DNA of 64,000 bases from Membranipora membranacea (GCA_914767715.1 OU612066.1:4099001-4163000); one strand, 5' to 3'; shown: positions 35,392 through 48,165, counted from the stretch's first letter. The notes: generated by a model from the letters alone, not told the origin. Made by a program: numbers and translations.

Positions 35392-35753
35392 GTTAGATAA
35401 ATTACGAAATGCGCAGATGATCTGAGAACCATAATATACTCTTTTTTTTCATGGTGGTGTCCCCTCCCAAAGTCTTTTTCAGTGAAGTATTTTCTTCATA
35501 TATATACTTTGGGAAGTCTCTACAACTGGTGCCTAGTTTTTTTTATGCAGTCAGAAAAGACTTGAACTGTTTGGTCACTCAAAGGAAACCTCATGTTTTG
35601 TACGAAATTAAGTTTTGCTTTATTGCGCCAAAAATAATTCACCCTCACCTTCTTTATGAACCATTATTCAAAAATTAAAGGGACAACCATTTACAGCTCT
35701 ATGCTACTGCTGTCTGAAAGTTCCATTTCCAGCAAAACACGTGATTTTCATGC
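35392..35753. repeat. Dispersed repeat, copy 1 of 2
   Basis: About 360 bp shared, in the same orientation, with 46164-46563. Shared blocks include GCGCAGATGATCTGAGAA, TTTTCATGGTGGTGTCCCCTC, AAGTCTTTTTCAGTGAA and GGAAACCTCATGTTT. Divergence is about 20% with indels. No gene. Confidence 0.7.
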
Positions 35754-36150
35754 ACCAAATGTTTGCTGTTGCAACACATGGTGTCATATGATGTGAAAGG
35801 CATTGGTCCGGGAATATAAAGCCGATAAGTATGCTATATTGTGACAATATGATTCAGGGTGAAATTGGGTATTTTGTAACGTGACCAATTTTCAGCACCC
35901 ATCATAGATTTGATCAGACAAAATAAAAGTGGTTTGCGAAAGCAACCTTGTCGAGGTCTGGTAGGCAACTGGCAAAAAGGCACTTGGCTGTCAGAAAAGT
36001 AGCACGGTAGTAGTTCTATAAAAGGATTGATGATCTTTAATAAGAAAGGGTTGGAATGGGTGCTCCTCGTTAGATAAAACTCTAGCCACTAAATGGAAAG
36101 ATTAGGTACACTCTCACTTTCAATATAATCCTCGTAGTTTAGTATAACAT
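35754..36150. other. Non-coding stretch, no gene seen
   Basis: No recognised exon, repeat edge or RNA gene. Confidence 0.35.
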
Positions 36151-36151
36151 T

Positions 36152-36925
36152 TCAATCGGCAAGGTAATCATTGAATTGTTTTTCAAAATCACTGTCAGTA
36201 ATCCACTTATCATCCACAAACATGATGGGGGAAGAACTGGAAACACAAACATCAACACGCCTGATCTGGTTCCACCAGAATTTTGTGCCGCTTGACATGC
36301 GGTTGTTCTTGTTATCAGCGATATTTCTCATCTCACGTTGCTGATGAAATGCCAAAATCTTAGATGACGCTTTCTAGGAAGACTTATTTCTTTTACTGTT
36401 TTGTTATTATTGGTGATTTTACCACATGCTTGTTTCAGGGACTCTTATTTTGCGCAAGGGACAGTGTTTGTTATACAAGGAGGTAATAAAACTTGACTAC
36501 TTTTCCTGATCGTTCATTGCGGATAATTTCCCAGTTCACCGTGCTAAGCTCATCAGTCAGTGCAACTTTGGCTTTTGATGATATTTCCCGTAGACAAAGT
36601 GTGTTTTGTCTATGATATTTCTAATATCATTTAGTAACTGCATTAGTTGAAGGGGTTAATGATAGGGCACAATGGTCATTAGTAGAAATAGGATCTAGTA
36701 GCTTGCAGCCACCAGTATATTCACAATTATCAGTGAACATGATGCGTCTTGAGAAAATAACCATCTGTGTGAAAGGAAATAGTTGTAGGATACTTGCAGT
36801 GTAGAGTCCATTGAAATCGGCACAAATGAGAAAATTGGCTGTTTTATGTGTTGTGAGAAATTTATAGAGGTATGAGATATAATGTGACCAACAGTCTGTT
36901 CTTTTGAACATTTTGTCAGCCATGT
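36152..36925 (-). pseudogene. LINE endonuclease fragment and linker
   Basis: Minus-strand frame 36627-36923 contains NFLICADFNG, matching the GDFN-type block of APE-like endonucleases in non-LTR retrotransposons, and LLDPISTNDHCALSL, matching the final SDH block; 36152-36355 reads KFWWNQIRRVDV..., the linker that follows the endonuclease and precedes the RT. A broken stretch of about 270 bp lies between. 5' and 3' parts are missing. It might be the 5' part of the LINE at 28845-30265, displaced by insertions, but this is not shown. Confidence 0.6.
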
Positions 36926-36929
36926 TTTA

Positions 36930-39059
36930 TATCAGATATCAGATATCAGTGCTAAGTAGGAATTATTACTGGAATTGATATTTGGACATAAGTTGGTATG
37001 GGTATTGGTTTTATTAAATCTCTCAAATAGACCAAGGGTCCATAATATTAGAACGCTGTGCTCATCTTTCACTCAACATATATGTTGCCATTGTTGAAAA
37101 ATCTGACATAAAACTGAAAAACTATTCAAGTGTATCTGGGTGCGGAAGATTGCTGGACGGTATTTTTTACATACATAATTACCTGGAAGATCTCTTGAGA
37201 TTATTAAAACTGATGCAACTTGTAAGAGGATGTGACTGGCTACAACTAATACTCCAAATATGTTTAGCACAGCTAGAAAAAATAAATCATTAAGTTAAGG
37301 AAAAGAAAGAAAAGCTAACCTATCAATGTGGCACATATCAGGGTAATAATCCGTTTACTGTTTACTGTACTCGGTTGTGTTGTATTTGTGGTCCAACACT
37401 AAGAATTCAAGCATATCCAAAAACAGCTAATGCATGTTTGAAGCATTACAATCAGGATTTCTATCATTATCCAAGCTATACTGCAACTGAGCAAGGAGTT
37501 AGAGAGAACTCCTTGATCTGAGATGAGTCTAGAATGGAAAACAGCTGATAATGTCTTTGTTAGACACAGTGTACAAATCTTAGAAGCACATTTCTCAATA
37601 TTTCCGGTCATCAGGGTTGATGGAGACACATCTGCCAATAAAGTATGAGAAAAAGAAAAAATCTTTAAAAATGTACCAAAGATTTGTCTATAGGGTGAAC
37701 TCTCAGTATCATCAGTCGGAACAGGAGGTTACTGGTGGCTATATGTTTAGAGTTCTACCAGAAAGCTACCCCCAAGTGATAATCGCTGTGCTCATACTCC
37801 TCTCGCGCATGTTCACCAACTTCCCATGTACCCCAGATATTGGCTCGAGTTAAGTACACCTAGTAATCTCAATGCAAGCTAGTGCCAATTTTCTCAAACA
37901 AAGGTGGAAGTCTTTAATATTACGTAAATCAGGTTGGCCATAAACATCACTATTTATGCCTGTAAGGCTAGTTGTCTTCTCTTCTGCAAAGAAATGACAA
38001 CTTCAACCTTCAACATTTTGACAAGACAAAACATTTAGAAATGCAAGACTGCCACACTGCGTTCAGAAAAACCATTAATTTTTTATCTGATCCCAGTGTA
38101 GACCGCCTAAGGGTATAAAGTGCAACCTGCCAATCTGTTTAAGCTGTAAGTTTAGGGTACCGCAAGTATTCCCCTTCCAAGAGAATTGGAATTGAGTAGT
38201 ATTCTCTTTTCAAAGAAGAGAAGCGCTGACTTACTGTGACCCATAATAATATATGCATCCTTCCTACACTTATGGTTTGTTACTTCTTGCCTTAATTTTT
38301 TAGAACACAGAGGTATATATCTGGCGGTTATGTGTTTATCGATTTTAGTTGGTAGAACAGGGTAGTATTCTATAATATGTTGGTAGGTTGCCAACTTATT
38401 CTTGTGCTCGGTGCCGCGAATAGTATACCAATTGCTGCTGCGTACATTTACCCTCATCCCCCTCAGTATTTTTTATTATCTCTTTTAGATTTTCCTAATG
38501 ATTGAAAAAAAACACCCAAAAAATTGTGGTTTGTCATAATAAGGAGCGTAGTGTCACCAGGAGTTCAAGACCGAAGCCAATGACATGATGACCAGCTAAT
38601 TTTGATAATTAGCTGATCAACATATGTAACATTTGGCAATAAGAGGGCTTATACAGTAGTGTTTTGATTGCACGATTGTTCAAAATAATATCGGTAGGAC
38701 ACATATAAATAAATTGTCAAGCATGGGCGTCAGATATGAAATCATTGCAGGGTGGGACTCAGATGCCTTTGCAACAATCTTTTATAGAACAATACTCTGA
38801 TCAGGAAAACAAGAAATTTTAGTAAACATGAGTGATGTGCTGTTTCTTGTGTGGTTGAAACTCTGGTTATAACCTTTTTGACGTTATAACATTATCGATT
38901 AACTGCCATTTGGGGTCAGAGAAGTCACATGTGCTGTACCACTTACCAATAGAACTACAAACAGCCGACGATAACAGGAATTAGTAGCTGCATAGCTGCA
39001 AAGGATTATGCTGAGCTAGGAATAAAGTTGTCTCCACAAGCCATCTGAACTAAAAGAAC
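36930..39059. other. Non-coding stretch, one weak ORF
   Basis: A 101-codon minus-strand frame at 38152-38457 has protein-like composition (YTIRGTEHKNKLATYQHI near its start) but no known motif or splice sites. Nothing else is recognised. The last part is the 5' flank of the gene at 39060. Confidence 0.3.
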
Positions 39060-39839
39060 ATGAGAGTTCTGATAACAGTAACACTAACAATAGTTGGTTT
39101 CACTGCTTTAACATGGAACTGTTGTATGGCGGAGGACGAGACACCGCCTTCAGTGTGTGCAACAAAGACACATACCGTAGATCTAAACCAGAATCATCAA
39201 TCTCAGCATAGAAACATAGAGTATACAGCAAGAGCGACCAGCCTTATCTTAGTATGAAATGGTACTTACTACACAAACATAACATGGAGAACTGTGGGGT
39301 CTCTAAGTGGTCTCAGCCTCACCTACACACAGACGCAGGGAGAGCTCGTTCTCAGTGTCGAGTGTGGAAAAGTTAACACTTGCTCTAGGGTGGTAGTAAC
39401 ATGCAGTGGCACCAGATTATCAGACAGCCAGGAACGAGAAATCAGTATCACCTTTTCACCGCGATGCAACATCAATACTGAATCTAGCACAGAGACTTAC
39501 AATTCAACTGCTAAAACTGGCAGTCTCAAACTTATGAGAGAGCAGTCAGATTTTGCAGGACCTCTGCCATATTTTGGGATTATTCTTGGCTTCTCTATTT
39601 GTGTTGGCCTAGCTGCAATTAGCTGTTTGGTTGTGTTTCTGCAGAGACAGCTCAATAATGGAGAGTTACATAGAGTTTGTGGTGGTCGATGTGTAGGTCG
39701 CTATCTTGGCAGTGATTCTCATAACGATATAGAAAGCCCTCGAGAAAAAAGTGGTGCACAGTTGCCTATCATGAAGCTAGCTAGACGCCAAAAACGAAAC
39801 AGAAACCAATCAAAATTGGGAACTGTCCATGAAATGTAG
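39060..39839 (+). CDS. Type I membrane protein, single exon, interrupted by in-frame TGA
   Basis: The frame from ATG 39060 to TAG 39839 is one reading frame of 260 codons, broken once by TGA at 39255-39257. Before the stop: a signal peptide (MRVLITVTLTIVGFTALTW, cleavage near CCMA) and a short region. After it: NGTYYTNITWRTV..., an extracellular part with N-glycosylation sequons and paired cysteines, resembling a fibronectin III or Ig-like strand pattern, then a membrane helix (PYFGIILGFSICVGLAAISCLVVF) and a basic cytosolic tail of about 70 residues. The frame and composition continue smoothly across the TGA, so a recent nonsense mutation, assembly error or read-through is likelier than two genes. 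Promoter unclear. Family not recognised; the fibronectin-like reading is tentative. Confidence 0.55.
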
Positions 39840-42800
39840 TCAAGTTATTCATTGCATGTTCAGCATACTTTCATAATTCATTATTCATAGTTAAATGCAA
39901 TCAGCTTGATTAATATGAAGATCTGACAGTATAGTACACTTACTGCAGTTTTTGATAAATTACCTAAGGAGCTCAGGATAATTGCTACATTTATATCAAT
40001 TCTATTTGTTTCTGCCACATCTTGACAATGTGGTTTAGTGCAGACTTTGACGTCAAACTCTGTTTGAAAGTTTGTGGCTTATTGTACTGTCTGTAATCAC
40101 ATGCTTTTTATATTTGCATTCACTCATATTTCTGCAAAAGAAATCATCTTAGAGAGCTTTCATGTTATTTATAGAAATAATCCTTTTTACGAAAATGATT
40201 ATAAACTTTCAAAAAGAACTGTTACTTGACTGAGAATTTTATAGTTGACTGCTGTTAAACACCTCTGTTGCACTAGCATTGTGTAATTAACCTTTGACTG
40301 CATATTAAGTGCACCATCCAAATGGATGAACAGCTGGTGTCAATGGACAAGTAGCTTTGAACATGATGAACCGAATATATTGATAGTATTAAACTGACTT
40401 GGATTTCTTTACATTCCATAACCATCATCTTTTTTTTGTGATATTTCGTTTGTGGTGATCCCTTGGTGAACCCTGCCTTCATTTGTGTTAGCTAGATGTT
40501 GGATGGATGATTATTGTAAACCCTCAGCCTACTGTGGAGTCAGGGTGGTTGTAATGCTCAGGGGTGGCACCATGGAACAAGGACAAGCCTTGCATAGCAA
40601 ACCCCCCCCCCCCCTTAAATCAACAGCTATATATGCCACAGAGAACCTATTTTCATTCTGAAAATGACCACGAGCTCTATGAGCTCTCAATTGAGTACCT
40701 ATGTAGATGGTATTCTGTTTTTGAGAATTTTTCCCATAATGTATGAGCTGAAAATTAGGAAGCTTGGACTTTATTAAAGATCAGCGGCCAAACTTGCGAA
40801 TCAGATTAGTGTTGCTGTACCGCATCATAGTGTAGCATGCCAAGCAGCTTGATGACTCAATAATTAACCAGAAAATATATTCCTTATCAATTTTTTGCAG
40901 ATTTACTCAGGTTACATTTTCTTCGGAGGTAAAGTTCAACATGTCAAAGATCCTCATTACTTTTTACACTCCCAACTCTGCAAAGCTTACTGTTAGCTTA
41001 ATAAGCCTAGCAAAACTTAAGCTAACATTTACTCTAGGGTAATGTTACCAGTTTTGTGGCAAAATTGTTTTCAGGTTTTTGTAGACCAACATGTTGTCTT
41101 CTCTTTGATTCCGAGTGGACAACTCCCCGGGAGAAGGTGAATTTATGTTATAGCAGTGTTAGTGGTATGACAGCGTTACTATAGAGATGTACATTCAAAT
41201 TTATTAGATAATCTACATCTGGTAGCTCCTTTTTTGCGCAGCTCAAGTTTACTGAATAGAACAAAATGTCCAGTTTTCAAAACAAATAACATAACAGTAA
41301 CCCGCAAAAGCAGCAAAGCTAAAAAGCGTCATTGAATATATATCACAATAAAAAAGTTTTGCCTGTAGAATTATATAGGATAAGTTGACTATAATTTATG
41401 TGATAACTAATGTCAAAATGTCGACAACCTTAAATTGTTCAATTGTGCAATGATGAATGTACCCTACCATAAGATAAGAAGAATTGTCTTTTCTTTACTC
41501 GGGAGTGGATCACTCCATAGGTCTTTGAATTCCAACAAAAGCAGCAAACCACAAGTGGCTCAGTATTTGTGGTATGCTTTTTTTTGTTTTCCATAAATCT
41601 CAGTTCCGTTTTTGTAAGCCTGAAGTACCTGATATCTGAGCCATCCTACCAATCAATCATCAGTGAATCTATTAACTTGATCTCTAAAAAAGCTCACAAA
41701 CATTGCTGTTACCATCATAATTATTCTGCTACACATAATGTATGCATAAACTGTAGAGCAACCTGGGTGGAGGAACATAGCAAAAGGATCCGGAAGGACA
41801 AAACTGTGGTGTAACCCAGGAAAGAGGGGTAAGTTGGCATGTTGGGTGATCATACAGCCATTCCAGTCTACTGTGTTGGTTTGTCTCCTGATATCAGAGA
41901 AGTCCATATGATTCAGTGACATTTGTTATTTTCGATACTATTAACTGTGAAACAACATGATGATGATGCACATGATTTATACATACATGAGTACAGTAGG
42001 CAGTTTCATATTTCATTCGCCCAAATTACCACATGCTGGTTTAAATTAATATTATGGCTAATGAGTGGTGAGGGATTTCGTTATTTAAGGTATAGTAACG
42101 CATCGGCAAACTTTCTTAAAAATTATATGGTTGGATAGGTAATAAGTAACTAATAAGTACACAAAAATAATTTTTGAAATATTTTGAGTCGTTCATCTTT
42201 TATCGCTAATTTCAGTATTTACTACAATTACTACGAAACAGGGCGTGGGAAATATGTTTATGAATGAAAACACCCACGCATCGTGCATAGCGCAACGCGT
42301 CATACTAGAAGTGTGTATAATCAGCTGATTGATGTTTGCTACTGATCACAATATTAGGTGTTGATTCAACCATGCTTATTACAGATGCAATATCATATCA
42401 TTTGCAGTTCGTCCCGCAAATCCGCTATAAAGTTGGCTTGTTGACATGGATGATAGAACTATGCAAGAGAAAACAAGTCCTTCAGCTTGGTATATTTTTC
42501 TTTTTTTCTTTAGCAGTCCAAAAAAGTTGGTTTGTCATAGCTTTTGGACATGATTTTATGTAATAATTTAACAGTAACTTTTCAACTTGAACACAGTCAA
42601 TTGGAATGAAAATGCAAAATTTAACAAGTAACACTATTTACAGGATTCCACACCTAAATCACATATTTGATTATCATGTGTGATTATGGTTATTCGTAGT
42701 TATATCTTTGAGTGCAGCCACACAACCTGGTAATAATAAATACAGCTAGACCCACCCTCCCCTATAAATACTATAATATGAATACAAGTGTAAATGGTGC

Positions 42801-43188
42801 ATATAAATTTAAAAATAGTCTCTACTAGTAATATGTCTATAGATAATACGTAACAGTGAAATAAATATTATCTAATAATATAAGTAAAGAGATACGTGAT
42901 CATATAAATGCGCAAAGGATGGAATGTTTATCTGATTAGAAATAAGTTAGTATAAATAACACGATAATATAAATTTAGTAAGTTAGATAAGAATAACAGT
43001 CTTGAATTCACAGTCAGTTTCATAGTCACAGTCAATGTAAAATACATATACTACAATAAAATAAATAAAAAAATAAATATTGATCATACATCTACATCCC
43101 GTAAGTACATATACACAAATTACTAGGTTAGATTAACTACTCGAGGTTGTGGTGCTTCAAATAAAGATAATATTACCAAATAATCACA
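39840..43188. other. Non-coding stretch, no gene seen
   Basis: Contains a 13-C tract at 40602-40614 and very AT-rich low-complexity sequence at 42760-43100. Open frames here look like chance. A local CpG-containing patch at 42240-42320 (GGGCGTGGGA..CCCACGC) might be a repeat edge. Confidence 0.35.
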
Positions 43189-44930
43189 TCACTTTAAACA
43201 AACCAAACTCTTTCTCAACCCACCACGGCGTTTCATCAGAAAAACGATTTCGGGCAAAATAGCACCAAAATAAAAGTTTCGTAATTTATCAAACATTTTC
43301 TCTCTAAAAAAATCTTTTCTCTGGACCTTTATGTAGGCAAAGTCTTCCGCGCCAGCAACAACTAGCAAACAGTATGGTCAGTTAAAATTGTGTAGAAGAC
43401 CTTGAATCTGGTAGAAATAATTGTTCTCTTGCTAAGTTGGGGGTCTGCAGATTGTGATAAAAAGTTGGCCTCACTGGCTGCCTAGCCTGATTGAAACAGG
43501 CTATATGGTGCCTTGTACTCAAGTAAAAAGTTTTCATTTATCAGATTTGCAATACCATCAGGTGATCCAGCTAAAAATTTGTGTTTCTTGTCTGCAGTCA
43601 TTGAGGGGTGCTCAATCTTTACCCCTGGATACTTTAATTTAACGTCTTCCTCGATTTTCGCCTCCATATTATGATCATATCCGGTTGCCTCGTTGCCATT
43701 GAATGACGAGTAGAGGAGGCTCTTCACTAGGTTCGAGGGGTCTTCTGTCTGTATAACAGAAATTTAGCACAACAGAGAGGCAAATATGGCACAGCATACA
43801 AACCCCACATGTATTGATTAATGTCATCAGTTAGAAAGATTATCGGTATGAAATTATCCTTCTCTTGCAGATAGTTCCAAAGTTTGAACTAGTCACTCTC
43901 CTTTTCCTTTCATCGAGCCATTCAATTGTTCCCTGCTCTGTACTGGCCACTTTCTCCTGAATACATCCGTACTCTGCCGCGATCGATTCCTTAAGTAAAT
44001 CCTCAGGCAGATCCGCCTCAAGAAGCGAGCAATTAGGCCCATAATCTTTACCTTTAATAAAAACAGATGGTAATTGGCACTGAGGAGCAATCGATGGGAG
44101 TTTGCAGACTAGGAATAAAATCGATCGGAAGTTGTTCACACCTGATTGAAGAGGGGATTATCCCAAATTTTTAGGTGCTGAATTGCGACTGGAATTGAAC
44201 AATTTAGAGGGAAATCAGACAGAGTAACTGCTGATCCTCACAAATGAAGTTGTGTGTTGGGAGCAAAAATAAACAGTAGCAACAAGAATCATTATAATTA
44301 CACCAATATGTCTTATCCCCTTGTCCCATCGGGTTTCCAAGCAAGATCACACTACCAACTGTAAATCTTGATATTGTTATCTGACTTACTGTGCTCCTTC
44401 AGCTCTTTTAAAGAGTATTTCTTCGCTATCCTTCTCTGCCTCATCTCTTTTGTCTGCATTAGCACCACATCATATATTTTTTTAGCATTCATTGAGCTGT
44501 AAAGAAAGAGAGCTATGATTCTCTGGTTTGGCTAGTAACAGAATATCTAAAGTCTGCCAGGACTGCATGTATACAGAAATCAATTAGCCTCAAATCTAAG
44601 ATTACTTATACCCAAAACTATTTTTGTGTGTACTATGATATATCATATAGCCAAAGGTTTTTATAATAATCAGAACTAACCTGAAATAAAGCTTTGATGG
44701 TGTCCCAGTGCTTATGCCTTAAACTTCCTCCAGGAAATCCTCCACCCAACCAATTCCATTGTCAAATCTGAGTGCAGCAGCATAGCATCTGTGCTGCCAA
44801 GACCCACGCTGGCCACGATAAACTACCTTATTACCGTCAATCTGTGACCGGACATTCATAACGGCCTCAGCGAGGTTAGAGGTTTGCTGTTGGATTAGGC
44901 TTTTGGGATTCCGTGCCATCTTATCCAGCT
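43189..44930 (-). pseudogene. YqaJ-type nuclease gene, spliced but disrupted, copy 1
   Basis: Minus-strand exon-like blocks in order: 44719-44919 (PKSLIQQQTSNLAEAVMNVR and YRGQRGSWQHRCYAAALRF, a block I associate with transposase-derived parts of animal YqaJ proteins), an exon 44397-44509 with clean acceptor and donor and a basic frame (QTKEMRQRRIAKKYSLKELK), 43840-44139 (EWLDERKRRVTSSNFGTICK, the N-terminal YqaJ block), 43482-43744 after an acceptor (GSPDGI and LLEYKAPYS, the D...E-x-K active site), and 43189-43440 (NNYFYQIQGLL... to LRNFYFGAILPEI). YqaJ domains are lambda-exonuclease-fold nucleases of phages and animal mobile elements. Frameshifts near 44750 and 43500 and a TGA near 43380 disable it. 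A further piece may lie at 45297-45491. Confidence 0.65.
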
Positions 44931-46163
44931 CAACCTACCAAATGATGTTATTTAAATCAATATATACTGTGATGAAAGAAATTTAATGATATAGAAAGGC
45001 AACACCAATACAGACATATGCTCTCAAAGAACCTACTGTAAATATACCCTTTTGAAATTAAAAGCAACAATGCCATATCCAGGGGTCAAAGTCTCGGGGG
45101 TTCAAAGTCTGAACACAGATGAAAAAATATAAAACAAAGATACCACAACCAGATTTGTGTATGCCTACCTTTATTTTAGTAATTAAGACTGACAGAATCA
45201 GTGCTCACAGCACCACAATCTTCTCTTTCCCTCTTGCAGAGGTCCAGGGAGCATTGTCTGTGGTCTCCAAACACATGAAAAACACAGTTCCTGATGTCAT
45301 GGGCCTAATGTAGCAAGAACAGTTGGATTCGTGCCCTGCTGGGTCCTTCTCAGCTTTACTGCAGATGTTACCGAATTACATAATCTATTTATTGTAAAAT
45401 CGGTCAGGGACTTCCGGTTTCCTTTTTGCAGCAGTTTAAGATTCTTCTTTAAATTCTGAAATTTACAGAGAACTTCAGGGTTGATTTTCATCGCAAACTT
45501 ATTGACTCACTGATTGAAGAACATTGATTGTCGAAATACAGAGACTATGGCTGTACATATAGATATGGCCAACATGCTTTCTTTGACAAAGCTAGCTAGA
45601 TTAGAGAAGCGTCATTTGATTAAGCTAGCTAAAGCAGTGTTTTTTAGGGAAAGCAAGCAGTAATGGCTGAGAAAGGTTAATAAGCTTCAATCAGGTTGTC
45701 TAGCAGCAAAAAGCTGGCCCATATTACTGAGCTGAGGAAACACCAATAGGGTAGGTTAGGTGAAGGTTAGGTGACTAGGTGGGGTAGGTGGCTACAGTTG
45801 CATCACTACATAAACAAAGCTAGAGGTGCTAATCATAGTTAAATAAGCATTCATGAGGAAGGCAAGAGATGAGCAAAAGTCCTGTTTTCCTATGTCATAT
45901 TTTCGACATATATTCAGATCGCATCCTTGGAATTTCTAAAGCAAAACAATATAATATGACCAGTTCGTATCATGCCATAATTGCAACAGTATGAATTGTT
46001 ACATGAGGAAGAAGTATTCTTTGCATTAGAGATTGGCATGGACTGCCATACAATAGACTAAATTGTATAGTCACCTTCACTTTGTGATTAATGCAACCCA
46101 CTTTCTCAATGACTGCCCCATAGCACACTTCCGTCTTCAGAGCAGTTCCCACTGAACATATTG
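44931..46163. other. Mostly non-coding; possible upstream piece of YqaJ element
   Basis: Minus-strand frame 45297-45491 (lysine/leucine-rich, FQNLKKNLKLLQKGNRKSL) could be an upstream exon of the YqaJ pseudogene, but this is weak. At 45750-45790 short GTAGGTTAGGTGA-type runs occur. Confidence 0.25.
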
Positions 46164-46563
46164 TGTTAGATAAATAACTAAATGCACAGATGATCTGAGA
46201 AGCATAATATACTTTCCTTTTCATGGTGGTGTCCCCTCCCTAAGTCTTTTTCAGTGAAATATTTTCTTCATAAACACACATTTGGAAGTCTCTGCTACTG
46301 GTGTCTAGTGTTTTTTATGCACTCAGACAATAATAGAAATGTGGGGACACCAAAAGGAAACCTCATGTTTAGTACCGAATAAAGTGTTTTTTTATTGAGC
46401 AAAAAATAACACTGAAGAACAGAATAAAAGGAATATGATGACAAATAATTAAACCTCACCTTCTTAGTGAACCCATATGAAAAAATCATAACGGCAACTC
46501 TTTCCAGCTCTATGTTTCAGCCGTCTGAAACTTCCCTTTTCAGCAAAATACGTCATTTTCGTG
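46164..46563. repeat. Dispersed repeat, copy 2 of 2
   Basis: Same orientation and order of blocks as 35392-35753, with short insertions (for example extra sequence around 46400-46440). Non-coding. Confidence 0.7.
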
Positions 46564-47077
46564 CTGTCACGGCGCGACGTCATGAGACGTTACGTCCTCG
46601 ATTCTCATAGAAGTATACTCCTACGTAGATGGTCTTTCATATGTGCCAAAATCAACTAAATCGGACAACTTTTTTTTTATTTTAGGCGTTACTATACCTT
46701 AATCCCCTCTTTTTGACCTCTAAATGAATTTGAAATAGCCTGGGTAAACAACTAAAGGAACACGATAGAAAGGTAACTTCGAATATCGATGCTATACCAA
46801 CAGATTTTTTTCAATCCTGGCGTCGGCCTTAACATCTCATAAGTCAGTAGCCTACAATGCGAGTATGGTACCGTGTGTAATGGATAACTGAAACTCGTAC
46901 ATACAGGATAAGGAAAAAGGAAACTTGAAACCTGCTCATAATCACTATGTTTCCATATGTCGAAGTGACGTCTGTTTTAGGGCCAATCGATACATGGGAT
47001 TAGCATTTAGATTTACTTCCGAATGCATTGTACGCATTCCTTAATTCGAGTACAGGAACCGTTTCGCAACATTGGTA

Positions 47078-47160
47078 CAAGGCGGTGTGGATTGTGTGGA
47101 TAGCGCTAAGATCAATAGATTCTGGTCGAGACGCCCGGGTTCACATCCTGGCCGCGGCGG
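47078..47160 (+). repeat. tRNA-like (SINE-type) sequence
   Basis: A GC-rich stretch has a box A-like TGGATTGTGTGGATAGCG, and a T-arm that can pair (CCGGG, loop TTCACAT, CCTGG) containing a box B-like GGTTCACATCC. The acceptor stem (GCGGTG against CCGCGGC) does not fit in register and the anticodon arm is not convincing, so a tRNA pseudogene or SINE head is likelier than a working tRNA. Confidence 0.4.
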
Positions 47161-48165
47161 ATTTCTTTTCAGGTTTTTTCATCATGGAAATCGTTAGCAT
47201 TCATCATTTGATATGGGAGTGAACCACCCATTCGAAGCACAGGACCATAGTGAAGGTAAACTCAAGACTCTGAAAATTTTATTCTTAGAACAATCAGGTT
47301 GACTCTGTCCGCAAAGCTGAGATTTTAATTAATCATGATAAGCGTTTTGTAGTGTGTAAGCTATATAATTAACCTGCTAAGTGGTGACTTTGCCCTTTTG
47401 AGACCTTGTCAATGTAACCTTAATCCTGTAGTTTTGTGCTCGATACTGACCTCTCGATATCTCAGCTTATTCGATAATGGATCTCCCTCTCTCGAAGTAG
47501 CACAAAGACAGTATTGTACATTAAGAGAAGGACTCTGTGACTATCTGAGGGACTGATTCCAATTGGGACCAAAGGGGGAGACTTGCAGTATCTGGACATT
47601 TATAAACTGTTGCTGGGGCTTACACACACAATGTTTGAAGAAACGAAAGCGCGTCAAAGTTAGTCTCGAAATAGCCCAGCAACAAGTTTCTTTTTCAGTA
47701 GAAATTTGTTTGCAAGTTTTTGGAATATAAACAACTACCGCTCTTTCATATTTGGAAGATGAAAGTGGTCACCAATAGTTATATCATCAATCAGTCACGG
47801 GTAAGGAGCATGACACTCAACAAAACTCTAACATAGTTATTATTGTGCAATCCAGCGGTGTTAATGATAACACAAATATCTCCTTACAAGGCTTTACTCT
47901 TGCAATTATGGAAATAGGAGACACCATAACAAGCCGTGGAGAGCCCCTCAACTTTCATTTCATTGGCTGAAGACTATAATACTCAAAGCTGATAGGCTGT
48001 TCATCAATAAGAGGGGGGTTTGCCTGTAGCTACACATAATACAAAGTAGTGCATACATTTCCCGAATGGTTCAGTCTCAAATTGAAACTCAACACCAAAC
48101 TGTCTGCATAGCAAAAGAGTAAATTGCGTAAAGTACGTTGCAAAAAAACCATCAACTGGACGAAG
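47161..48165. other. 5' flank of the ammonium transporter
   Basis: No exon recognised. Presumably contains the promoter and 5' UTR of the transporter gene; I see no convincing TATA box at a defined distance. Confidence 0.3.

Noticed and set aside
45750-45790. Telomere-like GTTAGGT runs
   Set aside because: Only a few irregular units; too short and degenerate for an interstitial telomeric repeat.
48124-48165. N-terminal extension of the ammonium transporter
   Set aside because: The open frame upstream of 48166 has no ATG; MSNTTT or Met7 are the natural starts.
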